A stretch of DNA of 64,000 nt, taken from the NCBI RefSeq assembly GCF_943192945.1, contig NZ_CALPCE010000001.1, positions 248,001 through 312,000 on the forward strand, read 5' to 3'. A model generated the notes under the pieces. That model ran no database searches, was not told the origin of the DNA, and saw only the letters and a list, made by a program, of their open reading frames with translations. The position numbers and the translations under genes are program-made. Of this stretch, positions 45,601-53,541 are shown in pieces. Each line of letters starts with the position of its first letter. Positions within the stretch are counted from its first letter, which is position 1. This stretch comes from Anaerocaecibacter muris (GTDB lineage Bacteria; Bacillota; Clostridia; Christensenellales; Pumilibacteraceae).

Positions 45601-46924
45601 GTTGACCAAAATCGGCGAAGGCGCGTTCAACGGCTGTGCGCGGTTGACGGAAGTATCGTTGGCTAACGCAACCGATATTGGCGCGGCGGCGTTCTCCACT
45701 TGCTATAATCTCGCCACCGTATCTTTGCCCAAAGTCAAAACGATAGGCAACGACGCGTTTGTCGGCTGTTCCGCGTTAGAAAAACTTACGCTTGCAAATG
45801 TCGAAGAAGTAGGCGACAGAGCGTTTGAAAACGCGAGCAAACTTAAAACGCTCGAACTCGACAGCGTAAAGAAAATAGGAAAACGCATCATTGCGGGCAC
45901 GGCTGTTTCGACGCTCAACTTGCCCGTATCGCTCCAAAAGGTAGCCGAGGGCGCGTTTGTCGGCGCGTCAAACCTCGAACGCATTTCCGTAAACGCGGCA
46001 AACAAGTCGTTCGTAACCGACGAGCACGGCGTGTTATACAGCGTAAACGACAAAGGTTTTTACACTTTGTTGAGTTATCCTGCGGGCAAGACCGATAAAG
46101 AATATACCGTTCTCGACAGAACGATTAAGCTCGGCGCGCGTTCGTTTAACGGTAACAAGAGTTTGACGAAATTAACGTTGCCCGTGCATTTGCAGGTGAT
46201 CGGTATTTCCGCTATGAGCGGCATGAGCAGTCTTAATCAAATTGTACTCAATGCGGTTGACGCTCCCACGCTCGAAAGCGAAGTTTATACGTACTACAAG
46301 ACGAACGGAAGCGGGAAGCCGGAACTCGACGAAAACGGCGAACCCATTATCGATCGTATTGAAAACGTGTACGACAACTTCCCGTTTGCAATAAACGGCG
46401 AGGCGGGCGCGGGCTTCTCTATCGTAACGCCCAAAAATCACAGCGGTTACGACAATCGCGTATGGAAGATGTACGTCGGCAAGTATATCCGTCACTCCGA
46501 CAAGGTTCACGCGTCGATAGCGACTTTGGACTATATCGAGCAAATAAAAGCGCTGCCCGAAAATCCGTCGGCGGAGTATGCCGCGGAAATAACGGTGCTT
46601 GTGCGTATTTACAACATGCTTACCGCCGAACAGAAGAAGTTTGTAACGGGCGACTACAAGACCAACGACAACTCGATCGACGTCGATTATTACACCGCGT
46701 TGTTGGGCGGAAAGAATTACCGCGAGGAACTTCTTAAAAAACAGAGCAACATGCAAAAGGCTTCGGCACGCGCGCTGATTTCCGCGGTTGCGGGCAATAC
46801 GTCTGTGCGCGCCGATAGCGGCTTTGCCGTTGCGCCTTGGATAATAGTCGGCACTGTTGTGTCGGTGGTTGCTACCGTGATTGCGTTCGCCGCAATAGCT
46901 AATAAAAAGAGGAGCGGCAAATAA
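39605..46924 (+). CDS. Giant subtilisin-like surface protease with BspA-type LRR array and membrane anchor
   Basis: A 2439-residue exported protein. Order: signal helix (12-35); propeptide-like region (about 95-200); S8 catalytic domain with Asp224 (VLDTGTDY), His300 (AHGTHVAG), Asn396 (AASND) and Ser622 (SGTSMAAP), all intact; a PA domain inserted at about 443-575; lactocepin-like beta domains (690-1145); two Big2-like domains (1148-1365); a long LRR_5/BspA array (about 1365-2228, GAFxxCxxLxxVxLP units); and a C-terminal helix (2409-2432) with KKRSGK. It should degrade proteins at the cell surface. The ATG at 39605 is preferred because GAGAGGA precedes it and the signal peptide starts there. 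The next gene overlaps (TAATG). Confidence 0.93.
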   Translation: MTKTARKSLINKFIVSLIIALLCVVLALQLISAPVFNIAPNRNGVANADGMGDVSVTYGKSDNGLVENEYIRSDSSVAPSTVGGVTPAPNEKITVIVSLKGTSMMKFASDNGISVAAALNTKEGLRNYAELEDIRQKAYGGVSQYIEEYGYEYSTVLNAFSATVRYGDIDSIKANKYVEEVIISNKYLAPQTVTENYVDVYETGIFNSSGIGYDGTGTVVAVLDTGTDYTHEVFDMELNPNTLALTKDDIAAVVPYLTATKQSAQQSENVNEDNLYLKSKLPFAYDYADSDANVYPKEAHGTHVAGIIAGKSDEITGVATGAQIATFKVFSDFRNGAETEWILAGLEDAVILGVDAINMSLGTSCGFSREVDEEAINKVYDAINEAGICLVVAASNDASSAQSSTWGNTNLASNPDSGTVGSPGSYTASLSVGSVSGVKTKYFTVDGREIYFAESRLVGKTDANDFVGELLGDKESGEYEYVVIPGVGLSADYMGLDVNGKIAVVKRGTTNFEEKVKIAQNLGAVGVIVYNNVSGTISMSVGTKPLIPSCFVTMDLAEPIVASGSGTLKVSKEFLAGPFMSDFSSWGALPDLTLAPDITAHGGEIYSSIPGGDKYDKMSGTSMAAPNLAGALILVRQYVKEKYGENASTTSIRDESYSRMMSTATIVKNEEGNPYSPRKQGAGIADIAHSINTKAYLTVDGSNKPKLSLGDDPQRTGEYTLQFNIVNTSESALSYNLDQFVMTESMSSDGRTVAEKAYMFNDTVNTYALRQVKGKAFINDKTITVGGYGEAAITVKIQLSQKNKDYLNSNFKNGMFVEGYVRLVSNNLDGIDLNIPYMGFYGNWADAPMLDVTAYQVGESEADDSILPEEKLRPDVYGTLPYSGFASSSGVDGMGYWGMGKFTFIPASGYAEPAAQEKYAALTTNTDGDYLFYMVSAGLLRGAKRVDMEIRNSATGELIWSGVDYNARKSHSSGGEQSGGYVEVDLDISKLNLPNNSKYTFTMKCYLDWKDGDGNNTYGNNNEFSFEFTVDNEAPSVSDVAVREEQTQNSKRHILELTLFDNHYIQGYAVYTYSGKDSDGMLTGVTSLADGMIPADSEFNTNTKFELNVSQYWSTIQANGGKMYVTVYDYAKNQASYEVVAKQESDLRIEKTRNAKDSYVLVPNGQIDMSDNIIVKANTFDDVDEEDKSYVEGYWSEDLIWESSDPSAVEVDRHSGLVTALKNCSGVIITVRTNNVDAFDENDKLHCLKFEFSVSGTPTTVNISGVDMYEVKQSPDGGDGVKYLTDGLALERGESATLSAEIKPYNFKGDFELEWTSTSSNVKITNVSQDGLSVDIFAVQSGSATIRATVKGSRISGYVSVRVKEEFTIHNNVYLKSYTGRGGDYVNERGETEHNVVEIPGDKGIVYIYPNAFAGNEYIKKVIIPEGVTTIMRGAFASCPSLEEVVLPSTVETIEELAFFQGVDKSGKYTGNLKKINLGNVKTIGERAFLGGMMEEIDLSECTYIDALGFAYCNKLKKFDLSRVGTVSGGAFLGCGALESVNIPENTTLGSRTANFGELGVFEGCSALKTVTIRSKTVGNRAFLQCTALKSVTFMNDVDVIGINAFAACTGLTQVTFNGSVYKIDSAAFYKCSGLTSITLPAGLTILGAYVFSDCANLKTIKISSGALLTDVNMSALFNDNLQAPIQSFVVENGNKYLSSEDGVLFDRGKKRLVAYPFGKMSTSYKIPDGVKTISTGAFSNVLNLETIDLNQVEFIESYAFAYARSYTYTNGSVALLGITNYQNVKHIGTGAFLSANITELPISENTSYIGDGAFQGCVKLSADIDSLTIGENVKYIGDFAFAGYELKAGGIVSLPLKTVSFENSSLEYVGAGAFAYNTNISSVNLGKLKAVSEGMFMKCTGLSRIKIPDTVTSIGASAFGASGIASVTFTDKSALTYIGDSAFLETRIMTFNVPSGVKAIGDNAFRGSQLININLNNVESVGEYAFAQTPLVSVSSDKLTKIGEGAFNGCARLTEVSLANATDIGAAAFSTCYNLATVSLPKVKTIGNDAFVGCSALEKLTLANVEEVGDRAFENASKLKTLELDSVKKIGKRIIAGTAVSTLNLPVSLQKVAEGAFVGASNLERISVNAANKSFVTDEHGVLYSVNDKGFYTLLSYPAGKTDKEYTVLDRTIKLGARSFNGNKSLTKLTLPVHLQVIGISAMSGMSSLNQIVLNAVDAPTLESEVYTYYKTNGSGKPELDENGEPIIDRIENVYDNFPFAINGEAGAGFSIVTPKNHSGYDNRVWKMYVGKYIRHSDKVHASIATLDYIEQIKALPENPSAEYAAEITVLVRIYNMLTAEQKKFVTGDYKTNDNSIDVDYYTALLGGKNYREELLKKQSNMQKASARALISAVAGNTSVRADSGFAVAPWIIVGTVVSVVATVIAFAAIANKKRSGK

Positions 46925-48429
46925 TGAAAATCGGAAAGATAAAAACAGGAATAATTTGCGGCTTGACGGCTGTGTCCGCGACGGTGGCGTTGTGCGCGTG
47001 CGGCGATAAAAATACCGCTAAAAAATATACGGTATCGTTCGATACTCGCGGCGGCACAAATGTTTCTTCGTATTCGCTGGAAGCGGGCGCGACGGTGCGC
47101 CGTCCTTCGGGCACGCCTACAAAAGAAATGTTTGTGTTCGACGATTGGTATACCGACACTTCGTATACGCAAAAGTTTGAGTTTAATTCGCGCATGCCCG
47201 CTTACGACATTACCGTATATGCGGGGTGGATTGGCGAAGCGAGCGTTATGGTTACATACGACGCAAACGGCGGCAAATATGCCGACGGCGCTAATACCAT
47301 GGACGGCATAGGCGTTGTGGGCGAAGCGTTTGCCGCGCCGACGACCGTGCCGACGCGTAACGGCTATGTATTCGGCGGGTGGTTCACGGATCGCGCATGC
47401 ACTGTTCCTTACACGTTTTCGTCCTATCCCGTGGACGCTTTGACGCTGTATGCGGGCTGGAATACCGACGCGGCTTATGCTTACTATTCGTATTACGGCA
47501 ACGGCAGACTTATAGACAAAGTGCCTGTCAAAAAAGGCGAAACTGCGGAAGCCCTTGAATTTTTGGACGACGAGCTTGTGTTCGACGGCTGGTACAGCGA
47601 CGAGAACTTGACAAGAAAATACACTTTCGGAAGTGCGGCTGCCGATGTTAATCTGTATGCGGCATATTATACCGACGGACTGACCGTGAATAACGGCAAA
47701 GTAGTAGGTTACAGCGGCACGGTGGGCGACGTAATTGTCCCGCACATTTATAACGGCGTAAAAGTAACCGAAATAGGCGATTATGCGTTTTACCGTTCGA
47801 GCGAAACCACGGCGATCACTTCCGTAACTTTGCCTGATACCGTAAACAAAATAGGCAAGGGCGCGTTTTATGACTGCCAGTACTTGACGGACGTTAATCT
47901 TAATTCAAATATCACGGTTATAAGCGACGAAGCGTTTTACAACAATATGCGGTTAAAAAACTTCGGCGACATTTCCAAAGTAACCAAAATCGGAGAAGCT
48001 GCGTTTATCGGTTGCAAAGCGATAGTCGAATTGACTTTGCCGAGCGCTCTCACATCGATCGGCGAGTACGCTTTTGCGGATTGCACTACGCTCCAAGAAT
48101 TGACCGTGCCTGCGGGCGTTAGGGTAATTTCCGACTATATGTTCAGCGGTTGCACGTCGCTCAAAAAGGTAGATATTCAGTCGCCCGTATTGAGTACTAT
48201 TTATACAGACGCGTTTGAAAGGTGCTCGGCGTTAAAAGAAGTATATATCAGATGCACTCAATTCAGATCTACGCTGTTCGAGGATGCGGAAACCTCAATG
48301 GAAAGTCCGTTTGCATACATTGCAAACGTTACGGTTTACGTTCCGTCGTCTTTGCTCGATTTATATAAAAACGAATACGGCGTGCTCGATAACGGCACTT
48401 TGGCGGAAAAATTTGCGGTGATAGGATAA
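46924..48429 (+). CDS. Lipoprotein with InlB B-repeats and BspA-type LRRs
   Basis: A 501-residue lipoprotein (lipobox LCAC, Cys26). Residues 34-240 carry three InlB B-repeats (VSFDTRGGTNVSS...FDDWYTD; VTYDANGGKYADG...GGWFTD; FDGWYSDENLTRKY), and residues 255-460 carry LRR_5 units such as ITSVTLPDTVNKIGKGAFYD. The same LRR type is found in the protease encoded just before, whose stop overlaps this start by one base, so both are made from one message and may bind the same surface or substrate. Confidence 0.9.
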   Translation: MKIGKIKTGIICGLTAVSATVALCACGDKNTAKKYTVSFDTRGGTNVSSYSLEAGATVRRPSGTPTKEMFVFDDWYTDTSYTQKFEFNSRMPAYDITVYAGWIGEASVMVTYDANGGKYADGANTMDGIGVVGEAFAAPTTVPTRNGYVFGGWFTDRACTVPYTFSSYPVDALTLYAGWNTDAAYAYYSYYGNGRLIDKVPVKKGETAEALEFLDDELVFDGWYSDENLTRKYTFGSAAADVNLYAAYYTDGLTVNNGKVVGYSGTVGDVIVPHIYNGVKVTEIGDYAFYRSSETTAITSVTLPDTVNKIGKGAFYDCQYLTDVNLNSNITVISDEAFYNNMRLKNFGDISKVTKIGEAAFIGCKAIVELTLPSALTSIGEYAFADCTTLQELTVPAGVRVISDYMFSGCTSLKKVDIQSPVLSTIYTDAFERCSALKEVYIRCTQFRSTLFEDAETSMESPFAYIANVTVYVPSSLLDLYKNEYGVLDNGTLAEKFAVIG

Positions 48430-48432
48430 ACA

Positions 48433-49878
48433 ATGAACAAAAACATCAGCACAATACGCAGAAAGATAACTCTGCCGATAATATTACTTATCCTTGCCGC
48501 TCTTTGCCTGTTCGGTTGCGTCGCATGCGCGCACGAATTTCTTACGGAAGAGGACGTCAAAAAGGATTTTCCGATTGCCGTAATATTCGACTACAACGGC
48601 GGAAACGTCGAGGGCGAGGCGACAACCAAAATTCGCGTCAAAGAAAACAGCTATGTGCCCGAACCCGGGAACGAGCAGTTGAGCAATCTTGCCGCGCCGA
48701 CGCGTGCAAAGTACACGTTAAAAGGCTTTTTCTTGGCTAAAACCGACGAGGACGGCAAACCTATTCGCGGCGAGGACGGCAAACCCGTTTTAGACAGAGA
48801 GTGGGATTTCAAGACAGACAAGCCCGACGCGGATATAACGCTTTTCGCCGATTGGTGGGATAACTACGAAATGATCTTGCATTACGGCGACAACCTCACC
48901 AAAAGCATAGATATTCCGCGTAATCCCGACGGAACGCCTACCGCAGTAACTGCGGCGGACGCGCGAGTGCTCAATTACACGTTTATAGAGTATTACAAAG
49001 ACACTCAAAAGAAAGAGCCGATAACATTCCCGCATACGTTCGAGTTTGAACAAGGCAAACTCAAAGTCGATATTTACAGCGATTCGCTCGAAGGCACGTT
49101 CAGAATAATCCGCAGGGCGAGCGATTTAACGGGCTTTTCGTTCCTTAACACGACAAATATCTGTTTGCTTGCGGACATTGATATGAATGAAATTTACGAC
49201 GCGGGCAAAAAATTCTCGCTCCCCGCGACGTATAGCGGACAGTTCTTGGGCAGAAACCACACTATTTCCAATTTAGTCGTTACAGCAAAGGCGTCAGGTC
49301 CGCGCGACAGCAACTTCGGACTTTTCAACATAATAGACAGCGGCGCTAATATTTCCGACGTAACGTTTGAAAACGTAACGCTAAATTACGACCTGTCCAA
49401 CTTGCTTGTATCCGATTATTATGTAGGGTTGCTTGCGGGCAGAGTTCGCGACGAAGCCACAGTTAAAAACGTGCATGTATCGGGTACTCTCAATTACAGT
49501 GTTGTAGCGGGTTACGACGGCAGTAAACTTAACGTACATGATATGTGCGGTATAGTTATCGACGGCGCTGAAATGACGGATGTGACAGTTGACGTTACTG
49601 CTATAAACGGCGCGGCGGTTGCTTACACCGAGAACAGAGATTATGCCGTTTATGTCAAGTATACAAAGACCGCCGCCGGCACGGTTGCTGGCGATGTGTA
49701 CGGACTTGCGTCGCGCAACAGCGAAACGTCCAAGCATACCGTCATAAAAGCAAAAGAGGACGGTATCGTAAAAGTAAGCGACGGACAGTGGACGTTTACC
49801 GACGAAAGCGGAAAAGTTTACAATATAACGGTTTCGGTATCCGGTAGCAATATCACTTCGACCGTTTCCGCGGCATAA
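48433..49878 (+). CDS. Lipoprotein with InlB-type repeat and beta-helix-like region
   Basis: A 481-residue lipoprotein with lipobox at Cys29 (LFGC) or Cys32. Residues 47-140 resemble a B-repeat (VIFDYNGGNVEGEATT...LKGFFLAK) interrupted by the short repeat DEDGKPIRGEDGKPVLDRE. Residues 245-400 resemble GLUG/beta-helix repeats (GQFLGRNHTISNLVV, NFGLFNIIDSGANISDVTFENV, VGLLAGRVRDEATVKNVHVSG), a fold common in adhesins. It follows the LRR lipoprotein by 3 bases and is the last gene of the protease operon. Confidence 0.82.
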   Translation: MNKNISTIRRKITLPIILLILAALCLFGCVACAHEFLTEEDVKKDFPIAVIFDYNGGNVEGEATTKIRVKENSYVPEPGNEQLSNLAAPTRAKYTLKGFFLAKTDEDGKPIRGEDGKPVLDREWDFKTDKPDADITLFADWWDNYEMILHYGDNLTKSIDIPRNPDGTPTAVTAADARVLNYTFIEYYKDTQKKEPITFPHTFEFEQGKLKVDIYSDSLEGTFRIIRRASDLTGFSFLNTTNICLLADIDMNEIYDAGKKFSLPATYSGQFLGRNHTISNLVVTAKASGPRDSNFGLFNIIDSGANISDVTFENVTLNYDLSNLLVSDYYVGLLAGRVRDEATVKNVHVSGTLNYSVVAGYDGSKLNVHDMCGIVIDGAEMTDVTVDVTAINGAAVAYTENRDYAVYVKYTKTAAGTVAGDVYGLASRNSETSKHTVIKAKEDGIVKVSDGQWTFTDESGKVYNITVSVSGSNITSTVSAA

Positions 49879-49938
49879 GATTTCGACAAAGTAAATAAAA
49901 CATAAAATTAACGTAATTGTTTCTGAAAGGAGGCTATA

Positions 49939-52515
49939 ATGAAGAATAAAAGACTATTGAAAACAGTGGCAAAGACCATGTGCGCCCTTACTGTTTGTAC
50001 GGGCGTTGTAACGCCGCTTATGGGTTGTAAAAAAGACGGTATTTCCAACGAAACCACGCCGTTGGTTCTTGCGACCGATGTTTTGGACGGCGTGTTCAAT
50101 CCGTTTTTCTATACTTCGGGCACGGACGGCGAAATAGTAGGTCAAACGCAAATAGGCATGCTCACGAGCGACGAGGACGGACAACCGGACGCGGGCTGGG
50201 ACGAAGCGTGCGTGGCGTTTGACTATTCTGTAGTCACGACAGGCAATAAAGACTTGGTGCAGGGAAACGATTACAGCAATTATTACACCGATTATTACTT
50301 TGCCATTAAAGACAACGTCAAGTTCAGCGACGGCGTATTGCTTACAATGAACGACGTTTTGTTTAACGTGTATATGTATCTCGACCCCGCCTATACGGGT
50401 TCGAGCACTATGTATTCGGTTGCCATCAAAGGCATCAACAAATACAGAACACAGACCGATAGCGAGGGCGATCAAAATGCGTCGGACAGCTACTTTAATT
50501 CGTTGACGGACACGCGTATCAACAGTATTATCGCATGGGCGACCAACGACGAAGAGGGCGATTGGGGCGCGTGGAGCAATTACGAGGACACAAAATATCC
50601 AAATACAATGGAAAAAGATATTTTGCAAATTCATAGTTTGTTTAAAGAAGAGCTTGAGAGCGATTGGCGCAATTCCGAATCCATCGATGCGGAAAAAGAG
50701 TACGTCAAATATAAAGATCAAAGCGGCAAATTGCTTATAACGACGCACGAGGACGTGTTCCTTTACCAGTACGGCATTTTGGTTATGGTGCCGCACTACG
50801 GCGATGACGGTAAAATCGCGTATTACGAAAAGCAAAACAACTATCCGTTTACCGATTACAGTCAAGATAAAGTTATCAATTACGTTTACGCGCGTATGTT
50901 TGACAGCTATGAAAATGCGTCTAAAACATACAAGCAGAATTTGTTAAGCGCGATTACTCAATATGCTACCGCTTCCACTTTCCGCAGCTATGTTCGTGCG
51001 GACGTTATTCAACGCGAACTTGCCGGCAGTCAGCAGTTCAAAAACTGCGAAGGCGTTATGCCCGAAAAACTTACGGAGATACCTACCGCAGTGGATGCGG
51101 AAGGCAATGTTACCGCGACGCGCGAATTAAAGGACGCGGAAGGCAACAACCGCACGTTTGATGTTTTGCATATAAGAATAGACGGCGTTGACCCCAAAGC
51201 GATTCAAAACTTTTCGTTTACCGTCGCTCCCGGGCATTATTACGGCAAAGATTGGGATAATGTCGACGGCGTAAATTATTTCGGCGTTAAGTTTGCAAAT
51301 TACGACTTTATGAACGAAGTGCGCGCAAATCAAGTGCCGCTCGGCGCGGGACCGTATCGTGCAAGCGCGGAAAACGGCAAAGCCAATCCCGCAAAATCCG
51401 AATTCTACAAGGATAAAGCGGTATTTTTGGAACGCAACGATTATTTCTTGCTCGGCAAACCGAAAATCAAGAAATTGCGTTACAAAGTAGTTTATAACAA
51501 CATGTTGTACAACGTCGTTAAGACGGGCGAGGTGCACTATGCGTCGCCGTCGCTTACCGCAAACATGATTGCTTCCCAGCTCGAAGGTTCGGATAAGAGC
51601 ATAGTACAGTATGCTATGGCGGATAACCTCGGTTACGGCTATATCGGAATAAGTGCTCAATACATTAACAATATTTATATCCGTCGCGCTATTATGTCCA
51701 CGCTCGACGCGCAGGAATGTGTCGATTATTACGGCGGCGGTAAATACGCTTCGCGCATAGCAAGACCTATGTCGAGAACGCTTAAAGATTATTATCCGAC
51801 CGATGTAACCGATTTGAGCCGTATCGAATGTATTGACGGATCTATTTTGGATTATGAATATGATTCGCAAGCGGAGCCGGCGGATCGCGGCGCAAAAGCG
51901 TTGGCATTTGCTCTCGAGGCCGGCGCGGAACCGCGCAACGGCTTGCTGTATTTGGACAATAAACCGCTCAAATACACGTTTACGATAGCGGGCGACAGCG
52001 ACGATCACCCTGCAAACGCGTTGCTTTTGAAGTCTGCGGATATACTTAACGATATAGGCTTCCAAATCACGGTAACGCACGACTCGCAGGCTCTTGCAAA
52101 GCTCGCCAACGGTCAGCTTACCGTATGGGCGGCGGCGTGGAGTTCTTCGTCCGATCCCGATATGTATCAGGTTTATCACAAAAACTCCTCGGCAACCAGC
52201 ACCAAGGCGTGGGGCTATTCGTACCTTACGAGTTCGCTGTGCGACGATTATCAGCGCGGTATTCTCGATACTCTTTCCAATTACATCATGGAGGGTCGCG
52301 AAACGACAGATAAAAACGAACGTAAAGCTACTTATAATAAAGCGCTCAATGCGTTGATGGAGCTTGCCGTGGAATTCCCGACCTACCAGAGAAAAGTCTT
52401 TTACGTATGGCAAAAAGGGTTGCTTGACGAATCCACTATGTTTGCGGAAAAGGAAGGCAAAACTTACCGTTCGCCGTTGTCGGAAATTTGGAACGTAAGT
52501 TTTATCGAGGGTTAA
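49939..52515 (+). CDS. oppA: Oligopeptide ABC transporter substrate-binding lipoprotein
   Basis: An 858-residue extracytoplasmic solute-binding protein of family 5 (OppA/DppA), attached through Cys30 (lipobox LMGC). Motifs: VLDGVFNPFFYTSGTDGEI, DNVKFSDGVLLTMNDVLFNVYM, VPLGAGPYRAS, NIYIRRAIMSTLDAQE and the C-terminal WAAAWSSSSDPDMYQVYH. It is longer than the usual 540-600 residues because of inserts in the first half (about residues 150-340). AAGGAGG precedes the ATG. It is the first gene of a full opp operon and would capture peptides, plausibly those released by the upstream surface protease. Confidence 0.93.
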   Translation: MKNKRLLKTVAKTMCALTVCTGVVTPLMGCKKDGISNETTPLVLATDVLDGVFNPFFYTSGTDGEIVGQTQIGMLTSDEDGQPDAGWDEACVAFDYSVVTTGNKDLVQGNDYSNYYTDYYFAIKDNVKFSDGVLLTMNDVLFNVYMYLDPAYTGSSTMYSVAIKGINKYRTQTDSEGDQNASDSYFNSLTDTRINSIIAWATNDEEGDWGAWSNYEDTKYPNTMEKDILQIHSLFKEELESDWRNSESIDAEKEYVKYKDQSGKLLITTHEDVFLYQYGILVMVPHYGDDGKIAYYEKQNNYPFTDYSQDKVINYVYARMFDSYENASKTYKQNLLSAITQYATASTFRSYVRADVIQRELAGSQQFKNCEGVMPEKLTEIPTAVDAEGNVTATRELKDAEGNNRTFDVLHIRIDGVDPKAIQNFSFTVAPGHYYGKDWDNVDGVNYFGVKFANYDFMNEVRANQVPLGAGPYRASAENGKANPAKSEFYKDKAVFLERNDYFLLGKPKIKKLRYKVVYNNMLYNVVKTGEVHYASPSLTANMIASQLEGSDKSIVQYAMADNLGYGYIGISAQYINNIYIRRAIMSTLDAQECVDYYGGGKYASRIARPMSRTLKDYYPTDVTDLSRIECIDGSILDYEYDSQAEPADRGAKALAFALEAGAEPRNGLLYLDNKPLKYTFTIAGDSDDHPANALLLKSADILNDIGFQITVTHDSQALAKLANGQLTVWAAAWSSSSDPDMYQVYHKNSSATSTKAWGYSYLTSSLCDDYQRGILDTLSNYIMEGRETTDKNERKATYNKALNALMELAVEFPTYQRKVFYVWQKGLLDESTMFAEKEGKTYRSPLSEIWNVSFIEG

Positions 52516-52532
52516 TCACAAAGGTTAAATAA

Positions 52533-53528
52533 ATGGTTAAGTATATTCTAAAAAGGGTATTGTACTCGATACTCATACTGTTTGCCGTATCGTTGTTGCT
52601 GTACTTGCTCATGCGTTTGTTGCCCAGCAACTACATAGACGAAAAGTTCAGAGCACAGCTTGCCGACGGTACGATCAAACAAGAGGAAGTAGACCGCATT
52701 AAGGCGCTGTACGGGCTTTTGGATAATTCGTTCGGCGGAATAATGGCGGGCTACTGGGGCTGGCTTACCGCCGCGCTTTCGGGCGATCTCGGTACGTCGT
52801 TCTTGTACGGCGTGCCGGTTGGCGAAGCCATCGCCGACCACATGTGGGTTTCCTTTTCCGTAGCTATCATAGCGTATATATTGCAGTTTGTAATAGCTAT
52901 TCCGCTCGGAATAAAGGCGGCGACAAGGCAGTACGGAGCGGTTGACTACGCCACGTCTGTATTCGCCATGGTCGGTATTTCGTTGCCGTCGTTCTTCCTT
53001 GCGATATTACTTATACGCGTGTTTGCGGTAGGTTTGGGCTGGTTCCCGTCGCAGGGCTTGTACGAATTGACGGGCGGCGACGTGAGCGGCGGCGAGCGAC
53101 TTTTGGATATGCTTTACCACATGGTTTTGCCTATGATTACGATAGTTATAGGCTCCATCGGCGGACTTATGCGGCATACCCGCACAAATACGTTGGAAGT
53201 GCTTAATCAGGACTATATTCGTACCGCGCGCGCGAAAGGTCTTTCGGAAAACAAAGTCGTATACAAACATGTATTCCGCAACACAATGGTTCCTATCGTA
53301 ACAATGACTGCCGGCATTATTCCCAGTCTGTTCGGCGGTATGATGATTTTGGAACAGGTTTTCGCGCTCGACGGAATAGGCAGTTATGCTTACGCCGCAT
53401 TGAAGTCGGGCGATATTCCGTTCGTCATGGGCTACAATATGTTTATTGCCATACTCACGGTAATAGGCACGCTACTTTCGGATATAACCTATATGCTGGT
53501 TGATCCGCGCATTAAGATATCGAAATAG
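52533..53528 (+). CDS. oppB: Oligopeptide ABC transporter permease
   Basis: A 331-residue inner-membrane permease of the DppB/OppB type with about six helices. The start VKYILKRVLYSILILFAVSLLLYLLMRLLP is characteristic, GTSFLYGVPVGEAIADHMW follows, and the cytoplasmic coupling (EAA) loop reads DYIRTARAKGLSENKVVYKHVFRN. It follows oppA by 17 bases and precedes oppC. Confidence 0.95.
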   Translation: MVKYILKRVLYSILILFAVSLLLYLLMRLLPSNYIDEKFRAQLADGTIKQEEVDRIKALYGLLDNSFGGIMAGYWGWLTAALSGDLGTSFLYGVPVGEAIADHMWVSFSVAIIAYILQFVIAIPLGIKAATRQYGAVDYATSVFAMVGISLPSFFLAILLIRVFAVGLGWFPSQGLYELTGGDVSGGERLLDMLYHMVLPMITIVIGSIGGLMRHTRTNTLEVLNQDYIRTARAKGLSENKVVYKHVFRNTMVPIVTMTAGIIPSLFGGMMILEQVFALDGIGSYAYAALKSGDIPFVMGYNMFIAILTVIGTLLSDITYMLVDPRIKISK

Positions 53529-53541
53529 GCGGATTAAACAA

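Noticed and set aside
43700-46300. Regularly repeated DNA, considered as a CRISPR or tandem repeat array
   Set aside because: The periodicity is that of LRR_5 protein repeats in one open frame; repeat copies differ at DNA level and there are no cas genes.
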